Source of the DNA: Butyrivibrio proteoclasticus | GTDB taxonomy: Bacteria; Bacillota; Clostridia; Lachnospirales; Lachnospiraceae | Length of the DNA: 64,000 nt | Direction of reading: 5' to 3' | Assembly: GCF_900115735.1 (NCBI RefSeq) | Contig: NZ_FOXO01000007.1 | Span: 107,217 to 171,216, forward strand | In this document: positions 33,002 through 42,544 of the stretch, in pieces | How the letters are laid out: the number at the start of each line of letters is the position of its first letter | Numbering within the stretch: position 1 is the stretch's first letter | Program-made: the position numbers and the translations under genes | Notes under the pieces: generated by a model | Told to the model about the DNA's origin: nothing | The model's database searches: none | The model's input: only the letters and a program-made list of their open reading frames with translations

Positions 33002-34693
33002 ATGAATATTTTAGTAAAAAGAATCATTGCAGGTGGAGCAGGACTTGCTGTTCTTATTGGTGGTGTTGTTTATGCTGCATACCCGGATGGTGTGGATGTG
33101 TGGGAAGTTTCTAAAATGGATATAAATTCCAGTATAGACACTGTAGGGACTATAGAAGCAGATGACATTGTTACCATATATGCACCTGTTTCGGGAAAAG
33201 TAAGTGCTATACCTGTAAGGGTAAATGAATTAGTAAAAAGCGGAAGTGTTCTTGCTTCCTATGATCTGACCTCATTCGAGGAGGACTATCAAAAAGCTTC
33301 ACTTAATTCAGAATATTATGCAGATGGATATAAAGCTGCAGTTACTGAAAATGATAAAAACAAGGCGAAGGCGGCAAAGGCATCTTCATCTGCAGATGCT
33401 CTAAAAAGCCAATATATTTCTGTTGAAGAAAACAGAGATGATATTAGTATTGCCCAAAATAAGAAGAGCAATTATATTCAGTCTACTATGAAAGGAATAG
33501 AAGGCGCTCTTGATAACATGAAGACCAACATGGAGGTGGAGGCAGCAAAACTTGAAGCGGCATCCGGTGCGTATAGCGAATTAAATGGAAAAATGTTGGA
33601 AGCGCAGGCTGAAATTGCCGGAAAAAATGCACAGATTGAGAGCTTAAATAGTCAGATAAAAACAAATGCAGATGCATATGATGCCATTAAAGATGACGCA
33701 TCCAAGTCAGAAGAGGCGGAAAAACTCCTGGAGACCAACCAGGAACTAGGCAAGACGCTTATTGAGCTTCAAAACAGTGTATCAGCTTCAAATGCTCAAT
33801 ACGCAAAGCTCAAGGAAGCAGTAAATAGCGCGGCTGATTCGAAAGAAAACGCAGTTAATTCTGTCAATTCTTTAAAAAATGATATAACGTCAAGCAGGGA
33901 TGCGCTTTCATCTCTTCCTGTTGATAATCTTACCACGGAGCAATATGCGCTTTATTTAGAGCTCACAAGGCAGCTTGATGTTATTGAAAAAGAGTGGAAC
34001 AAACAACTTACAGAAAAGCAGACTTCTGAAGAAAAAATAGTAAATGAATATCAGTTGAAACAGTATGAGGACTCCATGGAATTAGCACAGATTGATGTGG
34101 ATAAGGCTTTAAATAACTTGTCAAAGTCTAAGGAGGGGGTTAAGACCACTGTTAACGGAACAGTTATTTCTAAGCTGGTAGATGAAGGAGCTACAGTATC
34201 TGAAGGAGAAGCTCTTTTTACTATTCAACCTGACAGTGGATATAAGGTTGCTGTAATGGTTTCGAAATACGATATTGGAAGTGTGGAAATAGGACAAAGT
34301 GCAGACGTGGCAGTAAGCGGAGAGACATATACGGCAACAGTTGAGACTATAGCACCAATTGCAACAAATGATTCAGCAGGAAAACCAAGAGTAAAAGTTG
34401 AACTTTTGTTTGATGAAGATGTTAAGCCAACAATTGGTCTTGAAGCAGAGGTCAGGATAAATACAGGGGATGCAAAAGATGCGCTTAGTATTCCTGAAAA
34501 ATCAGTTTACACAGATGATGAGGGTTCTTTTGTCTATGTGCTTGAAAAGGGAAAGGCCAAGAGGGCAAATGTGGAGACGGGGCTTAAAGGTAATGGATAC
34601 TATCAGGTTTTAAGCGGACTATCGGAAGGCGTAAAAGTAATCGAATCGCCATTAACGGAGGAAGACATTGGAACAAGATTTGTCGAGAACTAA
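33002..34693 (+). CDS. HlyD/MFP-type adaptor subunit of an ABC exporter
   Basis: A 563-residue membrane-fusion protein. One N-terminal helix (about 8-26), a split lipoyl-like domain (VTIYAPVSGKVSAIPVRVNELVKSG near residues 58-82 and TTVNGTVISKLVDEGATVSEG near 380-400), a very long coiled coil between them (about 100-370), then beta-barrel and membrane-proximal domains. In Gram-positive bacteria these partners of MacB-like ABC systems reach into the cell wall. The hairpin is much longer than usual, fitting a thick wall. GGAGGAC precedes the ATG. Its stop overlaps the start of the ATPase gene. Confidence 0.9.
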   Translation: MNILVKRIIAGGAGLAVLIGGVVYAAYPDGVDVWEVSKMDINSSIDTVGTIEADDIVTIYAPVSGKVSAIPVRVNELVKSGSVLASYDLTSFEEDYQKASLNSEYYADGYKAAVTENDKNKAKAAKASSSADALKSQYISVEENRDDISIAQNKKSNYIQSTMKGIEGALDNMKTNMEVEAAKLEAASGAYSELNGKMLEAQAEIAGKNAQIESLNSQIKTNADAYDAIKDDASKSEEAEKLLETNQELGKTLIELQNSVSASNAQYAKLKEAVNSAADSKENAVNSVNSLKNDITSSRDALSSLPVDNLTTEQYALYLELTRQLDVIEKEWNKQLTEKQTSEEKIVNEYQLKQYEDSMELAQIDVDKALNNLSKSKEGVKTTVNGTVISKLVDEGATVSEGEALFTIQPDSGYKVAVMVSKYDIGSVEIGQSADVAVSGETYTATVETIAPIATNDSAGKPRVKVELLFDEDVKPTIGLEAEVRINTGDAKDALSIPEKSVYTDDEGSFVYVLEKGKAKRANVETGLKGNGYYQVLSGLSEGVKVIESPLTEEDIGTRFVEN

Positions 34694-35399
34694 TGATAAT
34701 TTGCTGATTAAATTTGAAAACGTTGGAAAGATATACCAAACTGGCCAGATCACTTACGAGGCACTAAAAAATGTAAATCTGGAAGTTTACGAGGGGGAGC
34801 TTGTGGTACTTCTTGGCCCCAGTGGAGCTGGAAAAAGCACCCTGCTTAATCTTTTGGGCGGACTTGATGGTGCCAGTAGCGGAAACATATTTTTTGCAGG
34901 AGAAAATATTGCAGAATTTGATGACAAGCGCCTTGGACAATTCAGGGCAAAAGATGTTGGAATTATATTTCAGTTTTATAACTTAGTCCCCACACTTACT
35001 GCTATAGAAAACGTGGATATTATAAGAGAGCTTGGTGTTGAAATAATGGATCCCTTGAAGGCCCTTGAGTTGGTGGGGCTTGCTGACAGGAAAGACAATT
35101 TCCCGGCGCAGTTATCAGGAGGTCAGCAGCAAAGAATATCCATAGCAAGAGCTATAGTAAAAAGACCGAGACTTTTATTATGTGATGAACCTACAGGCGC
35201 GCTTGATACAGGTACCAGCCGGGAAGTTTTAAAGCTTTTGCAAGACCAGAGCAGAGTACATAAAAAGACTGTTGTAATGGTAACCCATAACAATCTTTTT
35301 GCGGATATAGCAGATAAAGTGGTTTATGTAAAAAATGGAACTGTTGTAGATGTTGTGCATAATGATAATCCGAAAGATGCATTTGAACTTGACTGGTAA
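34668..35399 (+). CDS. ABC transporter ATPase (MacB/LolD-like)
   Basis: A 243-residue ATPase. Walker A GPSGAGKST, Q-loop QFYNLVPTLT, signature LSGGQQQRISIARA, Walker B LLLCDEPTGALD and the H-loop VTHN are complete. It begins at TTG 34668 with GGAGG 6 nt upstream, inside the last codons of the adaptor gene (26-nt overlap), so translation is coupled. With the adaptor before it and a two-domain FtsX permease after it, it forms a MacAB-like exporter, probably for a peptide or drug; the substrate is unknown. Confidence 0.93.
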   Translation: MEQDLSRTNDNLLIKFENVGKIYQTGQITYEALKNVNLEVYEGELVVLLGPSGAGKSTLLNLLGGLDGASSGNIFFAGENIAEFDDKRLGQFRAKDVGIIFQFYNLVPTLTAIENVDIIRELGVEIMDPLKALELVGLADRKDNFPAQLSGGQQQRISIARAIVKRPRLLLCDEPTGALDTGTSREVLKLLQDQSRVHKKTVVMVTHNNLFADIADKVVYVKNGTVVDVVHNDNPKDAFELDW

Positions 35400-35413
35400 A
35401 ACTATCCTTATAT

Positions 35414-37753
35414 ATGAGTAAAAATCTTAGAAAAAAGCTATTAAGGGACATAAGACAGAATTTTGTTCAGTTTGCAGCGATTTTTATAATGTGCTTTCTG
35501 AGCATGTTTGTGATGCAAGCTTTTGACTCTGACACGTCAGCAATAGAAAAATATGTCGATAGATACTACAAAGACACTAACTTTCTTGATATGTATATCA
35601 CTTCCTTAAGTGGTTTTACATCAGAAGATCTTATCAGAATAAAAAAGATAGATGGGGTAAAAAATGCTGAACTTAGAAGTACGAAGATTGGAAAGATAAG
35701 GCTCTTTGGAACCGAAAAAAAGCTTGAATTTAACTTCATTGAAGAAAATGAAATCTCTAAAATGGTACTTTGTGATGGCACTCCTTTTGAAAGAGGAAGC
35801 ACAGGAATCTGGATTGATAATGATTTTGCCAAAAGACAGGGGATAGCAGTTGGAGATGTACTTGATCTGAATTTGGACGGAGTTGAGTTTTATGAGACTG
35901 TAAAAGGAATTATATTAAATCCTGAATATATGTATTTTTTGATTGATGAGACTTATACGGAGCCGGATATAGGAGCCTATGGATATGCATATTTAGCTGA
36001 TAATGAATATCCGGGCGAGAATCTTTTATATGACAGAATAGTTATTGATGCAAAAGATGTCAACAATCAGTTTGATTTAGACGACACAGATAAGGCTCTG
36101 CTTTCAGGGCTAAGGGAATCTATCAGGGATAATTTAAGTATTTCCGGTGTTGAGTTTGTGTATAAGCAGAATCAATCGGGATTTGACGCTATAAAGGGGG
36201 ACCTGGAGTCAAATAATACATTGGAGACGATTTTTCCGGCCCTTTTTATTTTGATAGCTCTTTTGGGAATCATGACTACAATGACACGACTTGTTACCAA
36301 ACAAAGAACTGTTATTGGTACATTAAAAGCCATTGGATTTGGTCAGATGGCCATCTATGTTCACTATATGTCATATCCTGTTCTAATTTCCGTTATGGGG
36401 TCAATTCTTGGAGCGGCAGCAGGCTGGTGGACTCTTGGGAAGTATATCCATGTTTCAATGCTTGATTATTATTCGCTTCCCAAGTTTGATATGGATGTCT
36501 CTTACAGAATAGTGCTGATGATAGTGATCATTTCAGTAATGGCGGCTGTTACTGATTACTTTTCCTGCAAGAAGCTTCTTTCCCAGCAGGCATCGACGAT
36601 ACTTAGATCTGAAGCTCCCTCTGCCACAGGAGCAGGTCTTTTGGAAAAAAGCAGAATATGGAAAAAGCTTAGCTTTGCTACCAGATGGAATATAAGAGAT
36701 ATTAACAGAAATCGTCTCAGGACACTTGCAGCAATAATAGGAATAACTTTATGTTCACAGCTGACGCTTACTGCATTTGGTGCTAATGAACTTTGGAAAA
36801 GAACTGAAAGCTGGGAGTACAACGAGCTTACACCGGCGCTATATACCATTGGATTTTCGTCAGACACAGATTACGAGACGGTTACTGACTATGCGCACAG
36901 GTACAACGGCCAAATGGCCATGAGCATGCAGACAGAAATATATGGAAATGGTGATGGATTCCAGCTTTTAGACATCACTGTTCTTGATGAAGGGAATTTA
37001 TTTAGATTTCAGAATGAGCAAGGAGAATACATTAGTTTGCCAGGGAATGGTATTGCCATAAGTGCAAAAGCCGCAGAAAGGCTTGAGGTTAAAGTTGGAG
37101 ATTTTGTCAGATTCAAGGTGCCGGGACAGAAAAACGACTATGAGGGGCGTGTTGTAACTCTTTACAAGACGCCTGGATCTCAAGGAATATCAATGACAAG
37201 AGGGTACTATGAGAGCCTTAATCTAAAGTTTTTGCCAAATACTATTTATACTAATGTTACTGTTCCTGAGTCATATGTAAATACCAGAGAAGAAGTTGTC
37301 AGCGTTTTTTCAAAAGATGCTTATATAGAGTCTCTTAGAGCAAATTCAGCCCGAGTGGATGTTGAAGTTATATATATGATGGTGGTTGCCGTGATAATCG
37401 GCGTAGTAGTTATGTATAATCTGGGAGTTATGTCCTTTATAGAAAAGGCAAGAGAAATTGCAACACTTAAAGTTCTTGGATTTTCAACAAATAAAATACG
37501 TTGGATTTTGCAACAACAGAACATTACAGTAACAGGAATTGGCACGATTTTAGGAATAGTCATTGGCTACCGAACTCTGGGATTTTTGATGGGCCAGCTT
37601 GATGCGGATTCTGATTTTATCATTAAGCTAAGTCCTATACCTGCTATAGTTGCATTTGTCGTTACATTTTTGCTATCGCTTATTGTAAATGGGCTTATTT
37701 CTTCAAAGGTAAAAGATATAAATATGGTCGAAGCCTTAAAGGGTGTTGAATAA
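35414..37753 (+). CDS. ABC transporter permease with two FtsX domains
   Basis: A 779-residue permease. Helix 1 (about 18-38) is followed by a large external MacB-like domain, a three-helix FtsX domain (about 270-395), another external domain after a central helix (about 445), and a final FtsX domain (about 650-770). This duplicated layout is that of Gram-positive single-gene permeases. The ribosome-binding site is weak, but the gap to the ATPase is only 14 nt. It ends 8 nt before the inverted repeat that overlaps the next gene. Confidence 0.9.
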   Translation: MSKNLRKKLLRDIRQNFVQFAAIFIMCFLSMFVMQAFDSDTSAIEKYVDRYYKDTNFLDMYITSLSGFTSEDLIRIKKIDGVKNAELRSTKIGKIRLFGTEKKLEFNFIEENEISKMVLCDGTPFERGSTGIWIDNDFAKRQGIAVGDVLDLNLDGVEFYETVKGIILNPEYMYFLIDETYTEPDIGAYGYAYLADNEYPGENLLYDRIVIDAKDVNNQFDLDDTDKALLSGLRESIRDNLSISGVEFVYKQNQSGFDAIKGDLESNNTLETIFPALFILIALLGIMTTMTRLVTKQRTVIGTLKAIGFGQMAIYVHYMSYPVLISVMGSILGAAAGWWTLGKYIHVSMLDYYSLPKFDMDVSYRIVLMIVIISVMAAVTDYFSCKKLLSQQASTILRSEAPSATGAGLLEKSRIWKKLSFATRWNIRDINRNRLRTLAAIIGITLCSQLTLTAFGANELWKRTESWEYNELTPALYTIGFSSDTDYETVTDYAHRYNGQMAMSMQTEIYGNGDGFQLLDITVLDEGNLFRFQNEQGEYISLPGNGIAISAKAAERLEVKVGDFVRFKVPGQKNDYEGRVVTLYKTPGSQGISMTRGYYESLNLKFLPNTIYTNVTVPESYVNTREEVVSVFSKDAYIESLRANSARVDVEVIYMMVVAVIIGVVVMYNLGVMSFIEKAREIATLKVLGFSTNKIRWILQQQNITVTGIGTILGIVIGYRTLGFLMGQLDADSDFIIKLSPIPAIVAFVVTFLLSLIVNGLISSKVKDINMVEALKGVE

Positions 37754-37760
37754 AGGGTGT

Positions 37761-37824
37761 AAAAATGCTCCAAAGCCTTGTATAATTAGTTGTATTTTTT
37801 TATACGAGAGGATGGAGCATTTTT
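37761..37824 (+). promoter_or_regulatory. Inverted repeat masking the zinc-ribbon gene ribosome site, with internal -10
   Basis: AAAAATGCTCC (37761-37771) and GGAGCATTTTT (37814-37824) are perfect 11-bp complements. The right arm holds the GGAG ribosome site of the next gene and ends in a T-tract. TATAAT (37781-37786) lies in the loop. Read-through mRNA from the FtsX operon would terminate or hide the site; mRNA begun in the loop would leave it open. Confidence 0.65.
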
Positions 37825-37825
37825 T

Positions 37826-39550
37826 ATGAAATGTAGTTGTTGTGGGAGCGAGATCATGCCTATCGATGGGCACTGCAGTGTTTGCGGGGCTCCTGTTTTA
37901 GAAGAGATTGATTATGAAAATGTAGATGTTCATATAGATGAACCGGTAAAAGAACTAGCTAAAAATGGATCGGAGCCAAAAAAATCTGCATATACTGATA
38001 AGAATGCAAGATCAGGCAAGAAGAAAAATAATAGTACTAAGAAGCAGGGACAGTTAACAGGAAAAGCGCTTTTTGTGGGAATGGGAATTCTTACGGCGAT
38101 CATGGTCGTACTAGGTATCATAGGCGAAAATACATCAGAAAATACAGAAGGTGAACCATCATCTGTAGCATCAACAGGTAATGCTGTTTATAAAGCTGAT
38201 CCAACCAAGATCTTAGAGGTTGAGGGCGTCATATACAACGATGCTGGCAGCAGTATAGATGGGCTGTATGGCGAGGACGATGATTATATTTACAGTACCT
38301 TTTCATATAACAAAGATCACTCGGCTGGCGCACTTGTAGATGGAAGGGGCAATGCCTTATACGTTAATAAAGATCTTCAGACTATTCCGATGAAAACGAA
38401 TGCACTTTGGACAGGAATTTCCTTTAATGGAGAGTACATGTTTGTTGTTTTCAGGATTGATTACAACTATGGACTTAGCCTCATAAATATCAGGTCTAAT
38501 AAAGAATATTTAATAGATGATGATGTATATTACAGCCTTGCTTTGTCGCCGGATGGAACTAAGATTGCCTATTTAAAGTATACAGAAGACTATTCTAAGG
38601 AGCTTTATATAGCAGGAACAGATATGGAGGCTAAACTTATATGCTCAGATGTGGATGATGTAATGGCAATATCTGATGATGGTACTACTGTTTATTATGA
38701 GGTTTATGATGAAGAATATCATACTATGGAGTATGTCTGGCATGACGGAAAGGAAACACTTTTAACTCCTAAACATATGGGATACTTTCTGTTTAACAGA
38801 GATTGTACAGAAGCGATATACAAAGATTCTGACGTAAATTATTACTATAAGGCGGGAATGGATGAGCCTAAGGCATTGGACTGTGCTGAATTTTACAAGA
38901 TTGCTATGGATGTTGATAAAGGATGCGGCACTTCAGGAGAAAATGATGTTGTTATATATGATACCGATACTTTTGAAGGCGGTGTGATACAAGACAGCGA
39001 GAATGATGTATATCTGATAGAGGCTGACTATACCCTTACGAAGCTTGGGAATAACTATCATAGTATCGCATTTCATGCAAGGCATTCAGATAAAGATGTC
39101 TATATTGTTGAAAATGATAAAGAGCTTATAAGATATGAACGTGATACTTTGGGAAAACTTGAAAGCAAAAAAATACTAGGTGATGTAAACATAGATAAAG
39201 TTGAAATAAATGATGATGCATCAATTATCTGGTGCTTTTATATTCAGGCAGGAAAGCCCGTTCTTTGCAGCATTGATGAGAATGGAGAGACAGCTATAAT
39301 CTCAGACACGGATGAGGAAAGATATATAAATAAAATGTATTGGGACAGTGACACCCAAAAGGTTTATATACAACATGATAAAAACATACTAATTGCAATT
39401 TCAAAAGAAGGAGAGCAGGAAGAAATCTCAAGGAAATGTCAAAGACTTACAACGGATCATTATTATTATCCGGGTATCATATCATTTACAGATATCAGAG
39501 ACAGAGATTATGTTTCAGTATTTGGACAGTTTGTGATGGTTGAAGATTAA
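37826..39550 (+). CDS. Zinc-ribbon membrane protein with propeller-like extracellular domain
   Basis: A 574-residue protein. The first 24 residues are a zinc ribbon (CSCCG and CSVCG), followed by a charged Lys-rich linker, one transmembrane helix (about 84-106) and a long outer domain. That domain has WD/propeller-like strands (LALSPDGTKIAYLKY; further strands up to the end). Similar proteins are common in Lachnospiraceae; their role is not known. The ATG at 37826 lies after GGAG and the inverted repeat; the longer frame from 37790 would begin inside the promoter. It stands alone. Confidence 0.78.
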   Translation: MKCSCCGSEIMPIDGHCSVCGAPVLEEIDYENVDVHIDEPVKELAKNGSEPKKSAYTDKNARSGKKKNNSTKKQGQLTGKALFVGMGILTAIMVVLGIIGENTSENTEGEPSSVASTGNAVYKADPTKILEVEGVIYNDAGSSIDGLYGEDDDYIYSTFSYNKDHSAGALVDGRGNALYVNKDLQTIPMKTNALWTGISFNGEYMFVVFRIDYNYGLSLINIRSNKEYLIDDDVYYSLALSPDGTKIAYLKYTEDYSKELYIAGTDMEAKLICSDVDDVMAISDDGTTVYYEVYDEEYHTMEYVWHDGKETLLTPKHMGYFLFNRDCTEAIYKDSDVNYYYKAGMDEPKALDCAEFYKIAMDVDKGCGTSGENDVVIYDTDTFEGGVIQDSENDVYLIEADYTLTKLGNNYHSIAFHARHSDKDVYIVENDKELIRYERDTLGKLESKKILGDVNIDKVEINDDASIIWCFYIQAGKPVLCSIDENGETAIISDTDEERYINKMYWDSDTQKVYIQHDKNILIAISKEGEQEEISRKCQRLTTDHYYYPGIISFTDIRDRDYVSVFGQFVMVED

Positions 39551-39557
39551 CAATGAA

Positions 39558-39596
39558 AAATCCCACAGGTTCGTTAGAGCCTGTGGGATTTCTACT
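39558..39596. terminator. Bidirectional terminator between zinc-ribbon gene and purC
   Basis: AAATCCCACAGG (39558-39569) and CCTGTGGGATTT (39580-39591) form a perfect 12-bp stem with A and T runs on the two sides. Confidence 0.92.
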
Positions 39597-39611
39597 ATCT
39601 GCAAATATTTT

Positions 39612-40487
39612 TTATGCCTCGAGGTCTTTGCCTGTAAGGAGTTTGTAAGCTTCAAGATACTTTGCAATTGTCTTGTCGATTACGTCAGAAGGAAGATTGT
39701 AATCGCAATCAGGATTAGCCTTTAAGTAGTTACGAACGAACTGCTTATCAAATGAAGGCTGATCATGACCTTCTTCATAACCTTCAACTGGCCAGAATCT
39801 TGAGCTGTCAGGAGTGAGCATTTCATCGGCGAGAACAACTTCACCATTTTCATCGATACCAAACTCAAACTTTGTATCGGCAATTATGATGCCGCGAGTG
39901 AGAGCGTAGTCAGCGCATTTTTTGTAAAGAGCTATTGTGTAATCTCTGATCTTGGTAGCATATTCTCTGCCGTGTCCAGGGAATTCTTTTTCAAGTACTT
40001 CGATGCTTCTTTCAAAATCGATATTTTCATCGTGATCACCAATTTCAGCCTTTGTGCTTGGTGTGTAGATTGGTTCAGGAAGCTTGCCGCATTCCTTTAA
40101 TCCTTCCGGAAGTTTGATTCCGCAAACAGTTCCGTTTTCCTTGTATGATACCCAGCCACTACCTGTGATATAACCACGTACAATACATTCAACAGGGATC
40201 ATAGTGAGCTTTTTGCAAAGCATGCTGTTTCCTTTAAATCCTGGAGCATTGAAGAATTCAGGCATATCATTGTTATCTACGCTGATCATGTGGTTTCTTA
40301 CAATATCCTTGGTGTAATCAAACCAAAAACGTGACATCTGGGTGAGAACAGTACCTTTTTTCTCGACTTTGTTTTTTAAGATTACGTCAAATGCGGAAAT
40401 TCTGTCTGTTGCTACCATTATAAGGTTTTCACCTATGTCGTAGATTTCACGTACTTTTCCTTCTTTTACTGGGGTAAACTGCTGCAT
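39612..40487 (-). CDS. purC: Phosphoribosylaminoimidazole-succinocarboxamide synthase
   Basis: A 291-residue SAICAR synthase joining CAIR and aspartate with ATP in purine synthesis. Motifs include VKEGKVREIYDIG, ATDRISAFDV, the VECIVRGYITGSGW stretch and ADTKFEFGID near the end. The length matches the longer form of the family found in many Firmicutes and eukaryotes. AAGGAGGAG precedes the ATG. It is alone rather than in a pur operon. No purine riboswitch could be recognised upstream; two palindromes there may be operators. Confidence 0.95.
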   Translation of the reverse strand: MQQFTPVKEGKVREIYDIGENLIMVATDRISAFDVILKNKVEKKGTVLTQMSRFWFDYTKDIVRNHMISVDNNDMPEFFNAPGFKGNSMLCKKLTMIPVECIVRGYITGSGWVSYKENGTVCGIKLPEGLKECGKLPEPIYTPSTKAEIGDHDENIDFERSIEVLEKEFPGHGREYATKIRDYTIALYKKCADYALTRGIIIADTKFEFGIDENGEVVLADEMLTPDSSRFWPVEGYEEGHDQPSFDKQFVRNYLKANPDCDYNLPSDVIDKTIAKYLEAYKLLTGKDLEA

Positions 40488-40506
40488 AATAAAGCTCCTC
40501 CTTAAA

Positions 40507-40546
40507 ACACTTAAGTGTATTTATATCAGGATCTTTGATCCTGATA
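40507..40546. promoter_or_regulatory. Two palindromes upstream of purC
   Basis: ACACTTAAGTGT (40507-40518) is a perfect 12-bp palindrome. TATCAGGATC (40524-40533) and GATCCTGATA (40537-40546) form a perfect 10-bp hairpin with a TTT loop. No T-tract follows on the minus strand, so the hairpin is not a standard terminator of the ABC-F gene; operator or leader structure for purC is possible. Confidence 0.55.
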
Positions 40547-40625
40547 ATTACGTGGTTATATATTGAATGGTTTAGGAACTGTAGTAAAAGCTTAGTTAAT
40601 TTAGCTACAGCTTTTGGGATGGTAA

Positions 40626-42266
40626 TCAGTCATCCTCATCTTCGTCAGCGGCAGTATTATATACTGTACGCTTTCTTGCCATTTCATCATTTTCAAGGTA
40701 CTCGTCATAAGTAGAACGTTTATCAATAAGAGATCCATCAGGAAGAATCTCCATGATTCTGTTAGCTGTTGTCTGTACAACCTGGTGGTCACGGCAGGCA
40801 AAAAGCTCAACACCCGGGAACTTGATCATTCCGTCATTAAGAGCGGAAATCGATTCCATATCAAGGTGGTTGGTTGGTTCATCAAAGATAAGACAGTTGG
40901 CACCGCTTATCATCATTTTGGAGAGGAGACATCTTACTTTTTCTCCTCCGGAAAGGACTTTAACTTTTTTAACTCCGTCTTCACCGGCAAAGAGCATTCT
41001 TCCAAGGAAGCCTCTTACGTAAGTAGCATCTTTTATCTCTGAATAACCTGTAAGCCATTCTGTAATGGTGTAGTCGTTGTCAAATTCTTTCGTATTGTCC
41101 TTAGGGAAGTAAGCCTGAGATGTTGTTACACCCCATTTATAAGTTCCTGCATCAGGTTCAAGTTCTCCTGTAAGAATCTGGAAGAGAGTAGTCTTTGCAA
41201 GCTCGTTACCACCTACAAAAGCAACCTTATCGTCTCTCTGGATCACAAAAGAAATATTGTCGAGAACTTTTTCTCCGTTGATTGTCTTGGAGAGGCCATC
41301 TACAGTAAGAACTTCGTTACCAATCTCTCTGTTTGGTCTGAAATCAATGTAAGGATATTTTCTGCTTGAAGGCTTGATAGTATCAAGTTCAATCTTTTCA
41401 AGAGCCTTCTTTCTCGATGTAGCCTGTTTACTCTTACTTGCATTAGCAGAGAAGCGGGCGATGAACTCTTTAAGTTCCTTGATTTGTTCTTCCTTCTTTT
41501 TGTTAGCTTCTTTCATCTGGCGGATCATGAGCTGTGATGACTCATACCAGAAATCGTAGTTACCGGCATAAAGCTGAATCTTGCCATAATCTATATCAGC
41601 GATGTAAGTACAAACCTTATTGAGGAAGTAACGGTCATGGGATACAACAATGACAGTATTCTCAAAATTGATAAGGAACTCTTCAAGCCATGCAATAGCA
41701 TCAAGATCCAAGTGGTTGGTAGGCTCGTCCAGAAGTAGAATATCAGGATTACCAAAAAGCGCTCTTGCAAGAAGAACCTTGACCTTCTGGGCACCATCAA
41801 GCTCTTTCATAAGCTTGTAGTGGAATTCTGACTCAATTCCAAGTCCGTTAAGAAGGCTTTCTGCATCAGATTCAGCTTCCCATCCGTTGAGTTCTGCGAA
41901 CTCAGCCTCAAGCTCACTTGCTCTGATACCATCTTCATCTGTGAAGTCTTCCTTGGCATAGATTGCATCTTTTTCATTCTTGATCTCGAAAAGACGAGCA
42001 TTTCCTGCAATTACTGTATCAAGAACAACATTTTCATCGTACTTGAAGTGGTCCTGTTCAAGGAATGAGAGACGCTCGCCATCAGAAATAACAACGTCAC
42101 CGTTTGTTGTTTCTATCTGACCTGACAAGATCTTGAGAAATGTTGACTTACCTGCACCATTTGCTCCGATGATTCCGTAGCAGTTGCCCGGTGTGAATTT
42201 AATATTAACATCTTCAAAAAGAGCTTTTTTACCTACTCTGAGTGTTACGTTATTTGCACTTATCAT
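40626..42266 (-). CDS. ABC-F family ATPase (ribosome-associated type)
   Basis: A 546-residue soluble protein with two ABC domains and the ABC-F linker between them; no membrane span. ABC-F proteins act on the ribosome in translation or antibiotic protection. Domain 1 has GANGAGKST and LLDEPTNHLD, with a signature of LDGAQ rather than LSGGQ. Domain 2 has an unusual Walker A, GGNELAKTT, a normal LSGGEKVR and FDEPTNHLD, and the H-loop reads CRDHQ. Such changes occur in one ABC-F branch, but ATP use by site 2 may be reduced. The linker lies at about residues 235-300. It stands apart from purC. Confidence 0.9.
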   Translation of the reverse strand: MISANNVTLRVGKKALFEDVNIKFTPGNCYGIIGANGAGKSTFLKILSGQIETTNGDVVISDGERLSFLEQDHFKYDENVVLDTVIAGNARLFEIKNEKDAIYAKEDFTDEDGIRASELEAEFAELNGWEAESDAESLLNGLGIESEFHYKLMKELDGAQKVKVLLARALFGNPDILLLDEPTNHLDLDAIAWLEEFLINFENTVIVVSHDRYFLNKVCTYIADIDYGKIQLYAGNYDFWYESSQLMIRQMKEANKKKEEQIKELKEFIARFSANASKSKQATSRKKALEKIELDTIKPSSRKYPYIDFRPNREIGNEVLTVDGLSKTINGEKVLDNISFVIQRDDKVAFVGGNELAKTTLFQILTGELEPDAGTYKWGVTTSQAYFPKDNTKEFDNDYTITEWLTGYSEIKDATYVRGFLGRMLFAGEDGVKKVKVLSGGEKVRCLLSKMMISGANCLIFDEPTNHLDMESISALNDGMIKFPGVELFACRDHQVVQTTANRIMEILPDGSLIDKRSTYDEYLENDEMARKRTVYNTAADEDEDD

Positions 42267-42544
42267 TTACAAAATAGCCTTTCTAAAAAAACAAAAATAT
42301 ACCTTTGCAACAGTTCGTATTATATGAGAATCTACTATAAAATGCAATCGAAAAATAATGAATGAACATCAAGCATCCGCTTGGTGACAATATTGCGAAA
42401 AAAGCATAGCAGATTCTATATTGACTACAAGGATATTAAAAGATATAATTATATATAAAAGTATATTAAAGTATACAAAAACGCAGCGTAATAATTTCTT
42501 TTTGTATTCATGATACACGTATGAGACTAATGGAGGGCACTTAC

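Noticed and set aside
40488..40625. Purine riboswitch upstream of purC
   Set aside because: The short gap lacks the paired loop sequences of the purine aptamer; only two simple palindromes are there.
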